DNA of 64,000 nt from Finegoldia magna ATCC 53516 (GTDB lineage: Bacteria; Bacillota; Clostridia; Tissierellales; Peptoniphilaceae). The notes under the pieces were generated by a model. It was given only the letters and a program-made list of their open reading frames with translations. It was not told the origin of the DNA and did not search any database. Position numbers and translations under genes: made by a program. Location: the NCBI RefSeq assembly GCF_000159695.1, contig NZ_CM000955.1, forward strand, positions 631,473 through 695,472, read 5' to 3'. This document shows, piece after piece, positions 25,957-35,340 of the stretch. Position 1 is the stretch's first letter; every line of letters starts with the position of its first letter.

Positions 25957-26525
25957 ATCAAACTTTTTCCATTGAAGTTATTCATAGCATAATCGACATT
26001 TTCTTCAACTATTTTGATACAAGCATCACTTGACATGTCGATTTCTTTCTTTAAAACTTCAAATTCCTTCTTGCTAAATTGTGACAACACAAAATCCTTC
26101 AAATCGTAATTGTTGTCATTTTGACCGACAGATACCTTGATTCTTGCAAAATCTTGAGATTGAATAAGATATATAATGGATTTTAACCCATTGTGAGTTC
26201 CTGCGGAGCCTTTCTTTTTTATCCTAATAGTTCCGAAAGGAATATCAATGTCATCGCAAATAACAATGAGATTTTCTGCTGATAAATTATAATAATTAAA
26301 ACAATCCAATATAGCTTTTCCAGAATCATTCATATACGTTGAAGGTTTCATCAAAATCACTTTTTCGTTTCCGATAAATCCCTCACCAATCAATGATTTG
26401 AATTTTAGTTTATTCACTTTAATATTCAATTTTTTTGCCAAATCATCTATAACCATAAATCCGGCGTTGTGTCTTGTGTATTCGTACTTACTTCCTGGAT
26501 TACCCAGTCCTGCGATTAAATACAT
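25953..26525 (-). CDS. pth: Peptidyl-tRNA hydrolase
   Basis: 190 residues. Recycles tRNA from peptidyl-tRNA. AGLGNPG, catalytic His19 in TRHNAGF, KPSTYMNDSG and DDIDIPFG are all present. Sits 15 bases after glmU and overlaps mfd by 4 bases. The ribosome site is weak (GGAATG), consistent with coupling to glmU. Confidence 0.96.
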   Translation of the reverse strand: MYLIAGLGNPGSKYEYTRHNAGFMVIDDLAKKLNIKVNKLKFKSLIGEGFIGNEKVILMKPSTYMNDSGKAILDCFNYYNLSAENLIVICDDIDIPFGTIRIKKKGSAGTHNGLKSIIYLIQSQDFARIKVSVGQNDNNYDLKDFVLSQFSKKEFEVLKKEIDMSSDACIKIVEENVDYAMNNFNGKSLI

Positions 26526-26540
26526 ATAATCATTCCATTT

Positions 26541-27905
26541 CTATCTTTTTTTATTATAAACCCAATCTTTTTTATTTTCTTGACGGCTTCTTCCAATTGA
26601 AAGTGCACCTTCTTCAACATCCTCAGTAATTGTTGTACCACAAGCAATGAAGCTGTCTTTTTTCAAAGTCACAGGAGCAATGACATTTGAATTAGAACCG
26701 ACAAACACATTGTCTTCAACCACAGATCTGTGCTTGTTCTTGCCATCGTAATTTACGAAAATCACTCCGCAACCGATGTTGATATTTTCCTTCAAATCAC
26801 TATCTCCAACATAAGCCAAGTGACCTGCTTTCGTTTTGTTGCCAACAGTTGAGTTTTTGATTTCAACAAAGTTTCCAATATGAACATTTTCTTTCAAAAC
26901 GCTGTTTGGTCTCAAATGAGCAAAAGGTCCGATGTCTGTGTTTTTTCCTACAACAGAATTTTCGATGTATGATGATTTAATAACCACGTTGTCATCGATT
27001 TTAGAATTCACGATTTCGCAATCGCCCTTAATCAAACAATCACTACCTATTTCTGTGTTTCCATAAATCCTGCAAGGTCCAATAATCACAGTGTCCCTTC
27101 CGATTTTTACAGACGGTTCTATGATTACAGAATCTGCATTTGAAATTACAACGCCTTCTTCCATGTATTTTTCATTAACTCTTTGTTTTAAAATTTCTTC
27201 ACAGAAATACAATTGAGCTTTTGTATTTATTCCATAAGTTTCGTTTACATCAGAATGTTTAAAAGTTTTGATAATTTTGCCGTCATTTCTGATGATTTCA
27301 AAAATATCTGTCAAATACATCTCGCCTTTTGAATTATCTGTACCGATTTTTTTAATCGACATCTTCAACACATCGCCATTTACAATCATCATGCCGCTGT
27401 TGAATTCTTTTATTAATAATTGCTCATCATTGCAGTCTTTTTGCTCAACGATTTTGAGCAAATTACCCTTTTCGTCCTTTACAATTCTTCCATATCCAAA
27501 TGGATCGTCGATTTCACTTGTAAGAACTGTTGCAACGGAATTTTGTTGTTCATGGAAATCAAAAAACTTCTTCAACGTTTCTTGCTTTATTAATGGAGTA
27601 TCTCCCGTTAAAATAATAACTTTATCGCCGTCATTTATTTCATCTAAACATAATTTAACGGCATACCCTGTTCCATATGGATATTGTTCTCCTATATTTT
27701 GTTTTACTAGATGAATACTTTCATCTAAGTTTTCTCTTAAAATATCGTAATTATTTCCGCCGACTACTATTTTCTGATCCACAAAATCACAAGCATCCAT
27801 GACATAATCAATCATAGTCTTGTTCAAAAGTTTGTGTAAAACTTTTGAGTTGTGAGATTTCATTCTAGTGCCTTCTCCGGCAGAAAGTATAATAGCTTTC
27901 TTCAT
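26541..27905 (-). CDS. glmU: Bifunctional UDP-N-acetylglucosamine pyrophosphorylase / glucosamine-1-phosphate N-acetyltransferase
   Basis: 454 residues. N-terminal uridylyltransferase with LSAGEGTRMKS (residues 7-17), GTGYAVK and GDTPL. C-terminal left-handed beta-helix with hexapeptide repeats, the acetyltransferase HLRPNSVL, NFVEIKNS and HLAYVGDSDL. Makes UDP-GlcNAc for peptidoglycan and teichoic acids. First gene of glmU-pth-mfd-prsA; the prs gene often found between glmU and pth is absent. AGGAG precedes the ATG. Confidence 0.97.
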   Translation of the reverse strand: MKKAIILSAGEGTRMKSHNSKVLHKLLNKTMIDYVMDACDFVDQKIVVGGNNYDILRENLDESIHLVKQNIGEQYPYGTGYAVKLCLDEINDGDKVIILTGDTPLIKQETLKKFFDFHEQQNSVATVLTSEIDDPFGYGRIVKDEKGNLLKIVEQKDCNDEQLLIKEFNSGMMIVNGDVLKMSIKKIGTDNSKGEMYLTDIFEIIRNDGKIIKTFKHSDVNETYGINTKAQLYFCEEILKQRVNEKYMEEGVVISNADSVIIEPSVKIGRDTVIIGPCRIYGNTEIGSDCLIKGDCEIVNSKIDDNVVIKSSYIENSVVGKNTDIGPFAHLRPNSVLKENVHIGNFVEIKNSTVGNKTKAGHLAYVGDSDLKENINIGCGVIFVNYDGKNKHRSVVEDNVFVGSNSNVIAPVTLKKDSFIACGTTITEDVEEGALSIGRSRQENKKDWVYNKKR

Positions 27906-28035
27906 TATTCATCTCCTAAAAAATTATCACTACCATTATACTATAAAACAAGAATTTTTAAAGCATATAATGTTAAAATAAGTCAAAGATGTCAAATTAT
28001 TTCCCAAAATTTGATATAATGTATGTGGTGATTAT

Positions 28036-29157
28036 ATGAAAAAATTTATATTAGTATTTTTAACATTAACAATGTTAGTTGGCTGTTCTCAAGAAAAAGG
28101 TGAAAATAAACCAGTTCCAAAAGATCCAGCACCACAAGTAAATGAAAATGCTGAATCTTCGTCTAAAGATTTTGAAAAACACGAAGCCACACTTTATGAC
28201 AAATTTGACACAGTAATAAGATATAGTTTGTATACAAAATCTGAAAAAGAATTCAATGAGTATTCCAAGTTTATCAACGATGAATTTGATAGACTTCACA
28301 AACTATACAGCACTTACGAAAATTTTGATGGCGTGGATAATGCGAAGACAATCAACGATAACGCAGGAATTAAACCTGTAAAAGTCGACAAGGATTTGTT
28401 TGATTTAATCAAATGGTCAGTAGAAGATTATTCCAAATACAATAAGAAAACAAACATCGCATTTGGTTCTGTAACTGATTTGTGGAAACAGTACCGAGAC
28501 AACGCTTTGGAAAAGAAAAAAATCGAAATTCCTTCAGCAGATGTTTTAAAAGAAAAAAATCTTCACACAAGTATCGACAACATCGTTTTGGATGAGCAAA
28601 ACAGCACAGTTTTCTTGAAAGATAAAGATTCAAGACTAGACTTGGGAGCCACTGCAAAAGGATACGCCACAGAAAAAATAGCCCAAGAAGTAGAAAAACG
28701 CGGACTAAAATCGGGTATTATTTCAGCAGGTGGAAATGTCAGAACAATTGGAAAACCAATTATAAAAGGAAAAGACAGCTGGGTAGTTGCAATCCAAAAT
28801 CCTAATTTGAATGAAGAGCCAGACAAACAATACGTCGCAATCTTGAAAATACCAGAAACAACATCTATGGTTACAAGTGGTGATTATCAAAGATTTTACG
28901 TTTACAACAACAAAAAATACCATCACATAATTGATCCAGATACACTAAATCCAGCAGATCATTTTAAATCAGTAACAATCGTCACAAAAGATTCTGGACT
29001 TGCAGATTTTCTATCTACAACAGTTTTCGTTATGAATTACGAAGAAGGTAGAAAATTGGTAGACTCTATCGATGGAGTTGAAGCATTTTGGGTATTAGAA
29101 AATAACGACATCAAATACACTGACGGCTTAAAAGACATTATGGAACTAGAACAGTAG
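28036..29157 (+). CDS. ApbE-family FAD:protein FMN transferase lipoprotein
   Basis: 373 residues. Lipoprotein signal with lipobox LVGC (Cys17) and a Pro/Asn-rich linker. ApbE domain from about residue 50: LYDKFDTVIRYSLY, FGSVTDLWK, RLDLGATAKGYATEKIA (FAD/Mg binding), and MVTSGDYQRFY with YHHIIDP. Flavinylates extracytoplasmic electron-transfer proteins on Thr residues. A TATAAT at 28015-28020 is the probable -10; GGTG precedes the ATG. Divergent from glmU. Its flavoprotein target is not in the window. Confidence 0.92.
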   Translation: MKKFILVFLTLTMLVGCSQEKGENKPVPKDPAPQVNENAESSSKDFEKHEATLYDKFDTVIRYSLYTKSEKEFNEYSKFINDEFDRLHKLYSTYENFDGVDNAKTINDNAGIKPVKVDKDLFDLIKWSVEDYSKYNKKTNIAFGSVTDLWKQYRDNALEKKKIEIPSADVLKEKNLHTSIDNIVLDEQNSTVFLKDKDSRLDLGATAKGYATEKIAQEVEKRGLKSGIISAGGNVRTIGKPIIKGKDSWVVAIQNPNLNEEPDKQYVAILKIPETTSMVTSGDYQRFYVYNNKKYHHIIDPDTLNPADHFKSVTIVTKDSGLADFLSTTVFVMNYEEGRKLVDSIDGVEAFWVLENNDIKYTDGLKDIMELEQ

Positions 29158-29237
29158 AATTATTAAAATAGTATGATATTTTATTGAATATGTGATAGAA
29201 TATTATTGTTATTAAATCAAACATAAGGAGGATTTTT

Positions 29238-29747
29238 ATGCACCCAATGATAAAAAGATTTGTGGATTCAGAGTTTTTAGATGAACAACAAGCAGAATTC
29301 ATCGAAAAAGCAATTGAAAACCACGAAAATATTATTATTTCAGGACATAGATCAACAGGAATTAGACAATTATTAGCTATTATGATGGGAATTGCTAAGA
29401 AACAATTCAAATCAGTTCAAGTTAAAGGATTAGAAAGCATGGACGAAGATGCTGAATACTATTTAATTCCTGGTATCGACACAGAAGAATTCGAAGATAT
29501 CGTTCAAAAAGCATTCGATAAACCAAATTCTTCACTAATCACAATCAAAGAACCAGAACACCCATACTCAATTATGAAAATAATGAAAAAAGGTGGAAAA
29601 ACTTCTGGAGACTACTCAAAAGTAGTAAACTTCTTAGAAGCTCGTAAAATAGATGGCGTTCCATTTATGATTAGTACAACAAAAATGACTTACAACGAAA
29701 AACATGGAATCGACAAAGATAAAGTTGAAAGATTCAAAGCTTTCTAA
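29238..29747 (+). CDS. Small protein resembling a degenerate secretion-type ATPase fragment
   Basis: 169 residues, after AAGGAGG. Residues about 31-50 (ENIIISGHRSTGIRQLLAIM) have the layout of a P-loop of VirB11/PilT-type ATPases, but Lys of the Walker A is Arg/absent (GHRSTGIRQ). The later block SLITIKEPEHPYSIMKIM recalls the 'TIHANSP' segment of the same family. The N-terminal and catalytic parts of such ATPases are missing, so it is not a normal motor. The coding sequence is well adapted and intact, so it is unlikely to be a recent pseudogene. Function unknown. It stands downstream of apbE with its own terminator. Confidence 0.6.
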   Translation: MHPMIKRFVDSEFLDEQQAEFIEKAIENHENIIISGHRSTGIRQLLAIMMGIAKKQFKSVQVKGLESMDEDAEYYLIPGIDTEEFEDIVQKAFDKPNSSLITIKEPEHPYSIMKIMKKGGKTSGDYSKVVNFLEARKIDGVPFMISTTKMTYNEKHGIDKDKVERFKAF

Positions 29748-29766
29748 TAATTGATTATTTAAATTA

Positions 29767-29800
29767 AGAGATAACTCATTGTGAGCTATCTCTTTTTTAT
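29767..29800 (+). terminator. Terminator after the ATPase-like gene
   Basis: AGAGATA...TATCTCT stem with inner CTC/GAG pairing and a T6 tail on the plus strand. It lies between convergent genes and overlaps the end of the LysR gene. Confidence 0.9.
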
Positions 29801-30696
29801 TTTCCTAATTCAAGATTATTAAAGGGATCCAAGACATCAAAAAAGGCTTGGCCTGCTGGGGTTATGTGTAAATTTTTATCATAAACTAGATTTATTTGTC
29901 TTTTGAAATCACAATCTTCAATTTTTATGCACTTTATTAGTCCAGCTTCCTCTTCTAGTTGAGCCGATTTTTTCGACATAATAGAAACTCCTGCATTTTC
30001 TACAACTGCTTTTTTTATTGCCTCTTGATTATCTATTATAAGTTCTTTTTTAAATTTTACATCAACAACGCAAGATTCTAAAAATTTATATAGAGAAGAT
30101 GTTTGTGATTTTGTAATAAATACTTGATCTTTTATGTCTGAGAGACTACATGTAGATTTTTCTGCCAGTTTGTTTTTGGTACTTACCACCAACACCATTT
30201 CATCTGTAAAAAATGGCTTAGAAATATATTTGTTTGTGTCAATTTTTACATAATGAGATAAAAATACAAATTCAATTTCATTTTTTTCTAGCTTTTTAAA
30301 CAAATCTTTTGACGAACCTACTGTCATATTAATATTAACATTTGGATATTTGTCTTGAAAAATTTTAATAAACTTAGGCATCAAATAAATTCCAATAAAA
30401 TTTGTTGAACCAAAATAGAGAGTTCCCTGGTTTAGGTCTTCAATTTGCTTAATAAGTTCTTGAGATTTTTGATATGTTCTTACTATAGCTTCTGCATATT
30501 TTATAAAATATTCTCCTTGAATTGTCAGGCTTACAGTTTTTCCATTTCTATCAAACAAATATACACCTAACTCTTGTTCTAGACTATCTATATGTTTGCT
30601 TATTGCTGGTTGAGACAAATATCTAAGATCAGCCGTTTTAGTAAAGCTTTTACATTCTGCCAAAACTAAAAAAGATTCTAATTTGCTAATATCCAT
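29797..30696 (-). CDS. LysR-family transcriptional regulator
   Basis: 299 residues. N-terminal winged HTH (residues 1-60: LESFLVLAECKSFTKTA, LSQPAISKHI) and a periplasmic-binding-like effector domain. GAGGTG precedes the ATG. Divergent from the DASS transporter gene, with a T-N11-A type dyad in between (30728-30748), so it probably controls that transporter in response to its substrate. Confidence 0.93.
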   Translation of the reverse strand: MDISKLESFLVLAECKSFTKTADLRYLSQPAISKHIDSLEQELGVYLFDRNGKTVSLTIQGEYFIKYAEAIVRTYQKSQELIKQIEDLNQGTLYFGSTNFIGIYLMPKFIKIFQDKYPNVNINMTVGSSKDLFKKLEKNEIEFVFLSHYVKIDTNKYISKPFFTDEMVLVVSTKNKLAEKSTCSLSDIKDQVFITKSQTSSLYKFLESCVVDVKFKKELIIDNQEAIKKAVVENAGVSIMSKKSAQLEEEAGLIKCIKIEDCDFKRQINLVYDKNLHITPAGQAFFDVLDPFNNLELGK

Positions 30697-30727
30697 TTTT
30701 TCACCTCTGATTTTTTCTAAGTCTATT

Positions 30728-30748
30728 ATAACAAATAGTTATTGTTAT
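30728..30748. promoter_or_regulatory. Probable LysR operator
   Basis: ATAACA at 30728-30733 and TGTTAT at 30743-30748 form a dyad with a 9-base centre, fitting the LysR T-N11-A pattern. It lies about 30 bases from the LysR start and just upstream of the transporter promoter. Confidence 0.55.
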
Positions 30749-30763
30749 CAAAATAAAATAGAA

Positions 30764-30792
30764 TTGTGTTATAGATATTTGTGTAATATAAT
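30764..30792 (+). promoter_or_regulatory. Promoter of the DASS transporter gene
   Basis: TTGTGT at 30764-30769, a 17-base spacer, TATAAT at 30787-30792. 35 bases upstream of the ATG. Confidence 0.7.
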
Positions 30793-30826
30793 TAACGTAA
30801 CAAATTTAGAAAGGTTGGTAATTCTT

Positions 30827-32275
30827 ATGAAAACGAAATCACCAAGTAAGAAAAAAGCTTCAACTGGTGCAAAAATCGGCGGTATAGTTGCTGTAATATT
30901 ATTTTTTGTACTACTGTTGATGCCTACTCCTAATGGCATGAGTCCTGAGGCACAAAAATCTCTAGCAGTTTTTGTGTTTGCTCTAATAATGTGGGTAGCT
31001 CAGCCTATTCCAATTTATCAAACTTCAATAATTGGAATTTTGATTTTGCCTATGATAGGAGCAGTCGAAAAACAAAAAGTTACATTTGGAGCTTTGGGAT
31101 ATGATATTATCTGGTTGATGGTAGCTGCATTCGTATTAACTTCTGCCATTAACGAAACAAATCTTGGCAAGCGTCTTGCGTTATCTATGCTTACAAAATT
31201 TGGCAAGACTCCTAAAGGAACACTTATTGTACTTATGTTGGTTAATTTTATCCTAGCATTTTTCATTCCATCAACAAGTGCCAGAGCTGCATTGCTTACT
31301 CCAATAATTATGATTTTATTAGAAATCTATAAACAAGTACCTGGAGAAAGCAATTTGGGTAGATTAATAACTTTGCAAGGAGTTATGAGCAACCACTTAG
31401 CAACTTCCATGGTTATTACAGCGACTTCTAGTCAGCTTTTAGCTGTTGGTTTTATCAACAAGATGACTGGATCAAACTTAGGATATATGGATTGGCTTTT
31501 AGGATCTATGCCGCAAGCTTTAATTACAGCTTTTATAGCTTTTCTAATTGGCTACAAAATGTATCACATTAAAGACTTAAATATAGGTGGAGAATCAACT
31601 AAAGAAATTTTGAAGCAGCAATTAAAAGAACTAGGCCCAATGACTATTGCTGAAAAGAAAACAGCTATCATATTTGCTCTTACCCTACTTTCTTGGGCAA
31701 CAGGTGACTATCAAGAAAAATTATTTGGTTTTAGTATCTCAACTGAACAAACTGCAGTGTTAAGTATGCTTTTATGCCTTCTTCCTAAAGTTGGCGTGAT
31801 TGATTGGAAACAAGCAAACATAAAATGGAATTTAATGATTTTCTCAGCTGGAGCTTATGCAATTGGAAATGCATTTAATGATTCTGGCGGAGCAAGTTTT
31901 GTTATTCAAAACTTTGTTGAAAAAATCGGTCTTAACACTTTAAATCCTAATCTTGTTGCTGTGATACTTATATTTATAACTATTTTCAGCCACTTAATCT
32001 TTACAACGAAAACAGTTAGGGCAACAATCTTGATTCCAACAATTATAACTTTAGCAAAATCTTTGAACATTGATCCAGTTCCTTTGGCAATGGCTTGTTC
32101 GTTCGGTATAGCTTATACGTTAACTCTACCACCTCACTCAAAGGTGAATGCATTATACTTGAGTCTTGGTTACTTTGATGTGAAAGATGAACTTAAACTT
32201 GGTCTAATAACTTGCTTTATTGGCTCAGTTGTTATTTCACTGTTGTACTTTACTTATTATCAAATAATATTTTAA
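30827..32275 (+). CDS. DASS/SLC13-family anion symporter
   Basis: 482 residues from the ATG at 30827 after AGAAAGG; codons upstream in the same frame include the promoter and are not coding. A basic N-terminus (KTKSPSKKKAS) is followed by about 12 membrane segments. The first hairpin signature reads PSTSARAALLTP (family SNT-type motif) and the second TTKTVRATILIP. Members import di- or tricarboxylates, sulfate or, in some cases, phosphorylated C3 acids, with sodium or by exchange. The gene lies 18 bases before a phosphoglycerate-mutase-like gene and is probably LysR-controlled. Confidence 0.88.
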   Translation: MKTKSPSKKKASTGAKIGGIVAVILFFVLLLMPTPNGMSPEAQKSLAVFVFALIMWVAQPIPIYQTSIIGILILPMIGAVEKQKVTFGALGYDIIWLMVAAFVLTSAINETNLGKRLALSMLTKFGKTPKGTLIVLMLVNFILAFFIPSTSARAALLTPIIMILLEIYKQVPGESNLGRLITLQGVMSNHLATSMVITATSSQLLAVGFINKMTGSNLGYMDWLLGSMPQALITAFIAFLIGYKMYHIKDLNIGGESTKEILKQQLKELGPMTIAEKKTAIIFALTLLSWATGDYQEKLFGFSISTEQTAVLSMLLCLLPKVGVIDWKQANIKWNLMIFSAGAYAIGNAFNDSGGASFVIQNFVEKIGLNTLNPNLVAVILIFITIFSHLIFTTKTVRATILIPTIITLAKSLNIDPVPLAMACSFGIAYTLTLPPHSKVNALYLSLGYFDVKDELKLGLITCFIGSVVISLLYFTYYQIIF

Positions 32276-32293
32276 TTGTGTTAAGGAGAAAAT

Positions 32294-33529
32294 ATGAATA
32301 AAAAAGTTATATTAGCTGTTGCCGATGGAGTTGGTGACAGACCTTGTGAAATTTTAGGAGGCAAGACTCCCTTAGAATATGCATCTACACCAAACTTAGA
32401 CAAATTAGCATCTATGGGAACAACAGGAATAATGGATGTTCTTGGTGCAGGAATTCCCGTTGGCACAGACCTCGGTCATATGATTTTGTTCGGATATGGA
32501 CTAGAAGACTATCCAGGTCGTGGACCAATTGAAGCTTTTGGTAGAGAAATTGAATTACAAGCTGGTGATGTTGCTTTTAGATCTAATTTCGCTACTGTAA
32601 ATGATGATCTTTGCGTTGTTGATAGAAGAGCTGGAAGAATTAGAGAAAATACAAATCAATTAGCTCAAGCGTTAAACGGTATAGAAATTGACGGAATAAA
32701 AGTTATCTTTAAAGAAGCAACTGAACACAGAGCAGTTTTGATTTTAAGAGGACCAGGATTATCTGCAAATATTACTGACACTGACCCCAAAATTGCAGGA
32801 GACGATGTTAGCTACAAAAAATGTCAATCAAAGGACGGAAAACCTGATTCAATATTTACAGCCGAAATTTTGAACAAATTTTTACTAAAAGCAAATGAAA
32901 TTCTATCAGACCATCCTATTAATAAACAAAGAGTATCTCAAGGACTTTTACCAGCTAATTTTATTCTTACAAGAGGGGCTGGAATAATGCCTGACTTGGA
33001 AAAAATTTCTGACAAATTAAATGTTAAAGGAGCTTGTGTAGCTGCCGAAGGAACCGTTTTAGGAGTTGCTCGTTTGGCAGGTTTCACAGCATTAACTTCT
33101 CCTACAATGACAGGAAACATTGACACAGATGTTAATGCAAAGGCAAAGATGGCAGTTGATGCCTTAAAAGAGCACGACTTTGTCTTAGTAAACTTAAAAG
33201 CGACAGACCTTTTTGGTCACGATGGAAATCCTGAGAAAAAAGCACAAGCAGTGGAAGTATTCGATAAATTTATAGGTCTTTTATTAGAAGCTAATTTGGA
33301 AAACACAATAATATCCGTTGCAGCAGACCACTCAACTCCGTGCGAAAGAATGGAACACAGTGGAGACCCTGTTCCCGTTTTAATAGCAGGTTCTGGTATT
33401 AGACAAGACAGAGTTACAAAATTCGATGAAATTTCATGTAGTTACGGTGGACTAGGTAGAATAAAAGGAAAAGATTTGTCGAACACTTTATACGACTTTT
33501 TAGAAAAAACAAAAAAACAAGGTAATTAA
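32294..33529 (+). CDS. Archaeal-type 2,3-bisphosphoglycerate-independent phosphoglycerate mutase (ApgM family)
   Basis: 411 residues. Alkaline-phosphatase-superfamily metalloenzyme: N-terminal VADGVGDRP, STPNLDKLA, GIPVGTDLGHMILFGY, NLKATDLFGHDGN and AADHSTPCERMEHSGDPVPV. This is the aPGAM type, not the larger GpmI type. AAGGAG precedes the ATG. Pairing with the DASS transporter suggests a role in using an imported C3 acid or its phosphate, but a plain glycolytic role is equally possible. Terminator at 33540. Confidence 0.88.
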   Translation: MNKKVILAVADGVGDRPCEILGGKTPLEYASTPNLDKLASMGTTGIMDVLGAGIPVGTDLGHMILFGYGLEDYPGRGPIEAFGREIELQAGDVAFRSNFATVNDDLCVVDRRAGRIRENTNQLAQALNGIEIDGIKVIFKEATEHRAVLILRGPGLSANITDTDPKIAGDDVSYKKCQSKDGKPDSIFTAEILNKFLLKANEILSDHPINKQRVSQGLLPANFILTRGAGIMPDLEKISDKLNVKGACVAAEGTVLGVARLAGFTALTSPTMTGNIDTDVNAKAKMAVDALKEHDFVLVNLKATDLFGHDGNPEKKAQAVEVFDKFIGLLLEANLENTIISVAADHSTPCERMEHSGDPVPVLIAGSGIRQDRVTKFDEISCSYGGLGRIKGKDLSNTLYDFLEKTKKQGN

Positions 33530-33539
33530 TTTTAATATT

Positions 33540-33577
33540 AGCCCCAAAATCCAATTTAAGGATGGAAGGGCTTTTTT
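33540..33577 (+). terminator. Terminator after the ApgM gene
   Basis: AGCCC/GGGCT outer stem and ATCC/GGAT inner stem, with a T6 tail on the plus strand. Confidence 0.8.
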
Positions 33578-33585
33578 ACTGCTTA

Positions 33586-33618
33586 ATAAAAAACTGATGA
33601 AACAGACGTTTCACCAGT
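33586..33618 (-). terminator. Terminator of the suf operon
   Basis: ACTGGTGAAAC and GTTTCATCAGT form an 11-bp stem (one G-T pair) with a TCTG-containing loop and a T-run on the minus strand, 30 bases after the sufU stop. Confidence 0.88.
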
Positions 33619-33647
33619 TAAAAATTTATTATCTATTTTATTATCTA

Positions 33648-34103
33648 TTAATCAGGAATAAATGAACCTTCTGATTTGTCGTTTTCAAGCATATCTTTTA
33701 ATGTATACCATGAAAGAACTGCACATTTTACTCTTGCTGGTAATGTGGATATGCTTTGGAAGCACACTGCATCTTTCAGAACTTTTAGTTCTTTTCTGTC
33801 AGTGATTTCTCCTTTTATCATGGATATGAATTTGTTGCACAAATCTATTGCTTCACTTACTGATTTTCCTTTGATTACATCGCACATTATAGATGTGGAT
33901 GCTTGTGATATAGCACATCCCATTCCAGTGTATGCAATGTCTTCAATTGTATCATCTTGAACTTTTAGTTGCAATGTGATTTCATCTCCACAGCTTGGAT
34001 TGTGTCCCAACTCACAATGAGTCGGATGTTCCAATTCACGTCTGTTTGATTTATCCCTGCTTTTTTCCAATATTAATTCTGTATATAAACTACCTAGTTC
34101 CAA
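33648..34103 (-). CDS. sufU: SufU-type Fe-S scaffold / sulfur acceptor
   Basis: 151 residues starting with TTG at 34103, which gives the family N-terminus MELGSLYTELILE and lies 11 bases after AAGGAG; a stop codon lies just upstream in frame. Cysteines at the usual three places (Cys38 in NPSCGDE, GMGCAISQAS, VKCAVLSWY). Accepts persulfide sulfur from SufS in Gram-positive SUF systems. Overlaps the sufS end by 14 bases. Confidence 0.93.
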   Translation of the reverse strand: MELGSLYTELILEKSRDKSNRRELEHPTHCELGHNPSCGDEITLQLKVQDDTIEDIAYTGMGCAISQASTSIMCDVIKGKSVSEAIDLCNKFISMIKGEITDRKELKVLKDAVCFQSISTLPARVKCAVLSWYTLKDMLENDKSEGSFIPD

Positions 34104-35340
34104 TTCTCATCAATCTCCTTACGTCTTCAAGATGTTCAATGAAAAAGTCAACTTCTTCAAATGTATTATAGAATGCAAAGCTTGCTCTGCATGAGAAATT
34201 TGTCTTCAAATATCTGTGAAGTGGTTGTGCACAATGGTGCCCACTTCTAATTGCAATTCCGTAACTATCCATAATACTTGCAACATCATGTGGGTGAGCT
34301 TCTTTGAAGTTAAAATCTAAAACTGGTGATCTATGAGTGTCACTTGTTGTGTATACATCGATGATGTCGGATTTTTGTTTGATTTTGTCATAAGCATAAT
34401 CCATTAATGCTTTTTCATAATCTCTAATATTTTCTATTCCGATTTTTTCGATGTAATCAATCGCTGCTATTAATGATTTTACCGCTCCTACATCTTGTGT
34501 TCCTGCTTCAAATCTTCCTGGAGCATGCAAGTACGATGATTTATCTTCGAACACATATTCAATCATATCTCCACCGTACAAGAAAGGCTTTAAGTTGTTC
34601 AATAATTCTTTCTTTCCATAAAGTATTCCAACTCCCATTATGCTAAGCATTTTGTGACCTGAAAATACTAAGAAATCACAACCTAATTGTTGTACATCAA
34701 CTTTGTTATGTGGAATATATTGTGCAGAATCCACGATACATATACAATCTTTGTTAACTGATTTGACGTATTTTATCATTTTTTCAACTTCAGGCATAGT
34801 TCCCACTACGTTTGATGCTTGTGTTATTGAGAAAATTTTCGTTTTTTCAGTGATTGTTTTCTTGAATTCTTCAAAATCCAATTGCATATTTTCTTTGTCA
34901 ACATACAAGTATTTTAGCTTAGCCTTAGTTTTCTTGCACACTTCTTGCCAAGTTACTAAATTACTGTGGTGTTCCATTATTGATATGACTATTTCATCGT
35001 CTTCTTTTAAATTATTATAGCCGTACGAATAAGCTAATAAATTCAAAGATTCTGTCGTATTTCTAGTAAACACTACTTCTGATGAGTCCTGTGCGTTTAT
35101 GAATTTTGCGATTTTTTCTCTTCCAGATTCGTATACATCTGTAGATAAAACGCTCAATGTGTGTGCTCCTCTGTGAGGATTTGCATTTTCATATTTGTAA
35201 AATTCACTTACGCTATCTATGACTTGAATCGGTTTTTGGCTGGTAGCTGCATTGTCCAAATAAACTATTGGGTTTTTGTATTCTTTATCCAAATACAAAA
35301 AGTCCTTTCTTATATATTCTACTTGTTTTTTATCTAACAT
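34090..35340 (-). CDS. sufS: Cysteine desulfurase SufS
   Basis: 416 residues. PLP enzyme that takes sulfur from cysteine. YLDNAATSQKP at the N-terminus, PLP-lysine in VFSGHKMLS, catalytic Cys in RSGHHCAQPLH. Group II desulfurase. Overlaps sufD by 11 bases, so translation is likely coupled. Confidence 0.96.
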   Translation of the reverse strand: MLDKKQVEYIRKDFLYLDKEYKNPIVYLDNAATSQKPIQVIDSVSEFYKYENANPHRGAHTLSVLSTDVYESGREKIAKFINAQDSSEVVFTRNTTESLNLLAYSYGYNNLKEDDEIVISIMEHHSNLVTWQEVCKKTKAKLKYLYVDKENMQLDFEEFKKTITEKTKIFSITQASNVVGTMPEVEKMIKYVKSVNKDCICIVDSAQYIPHNKVDVQQLGCDFLVFSGHKMLSIMGVGILYGKKELLNNLKPFLYGGDMIEYVFEDKSSYLHAPGRFEAGTQDVGAVKSLIAAIDYIEKIGIENIRDYEKALMDYAYDKIKQKSDIIDVYTTSDTHRSPVLDFNFKEAHPHDVASIMDSYGIAIRSGHHCAQPLHRYLKTNFSCRASFAFYNTFEEVDFFIEHLEDVRRLMRIGTR

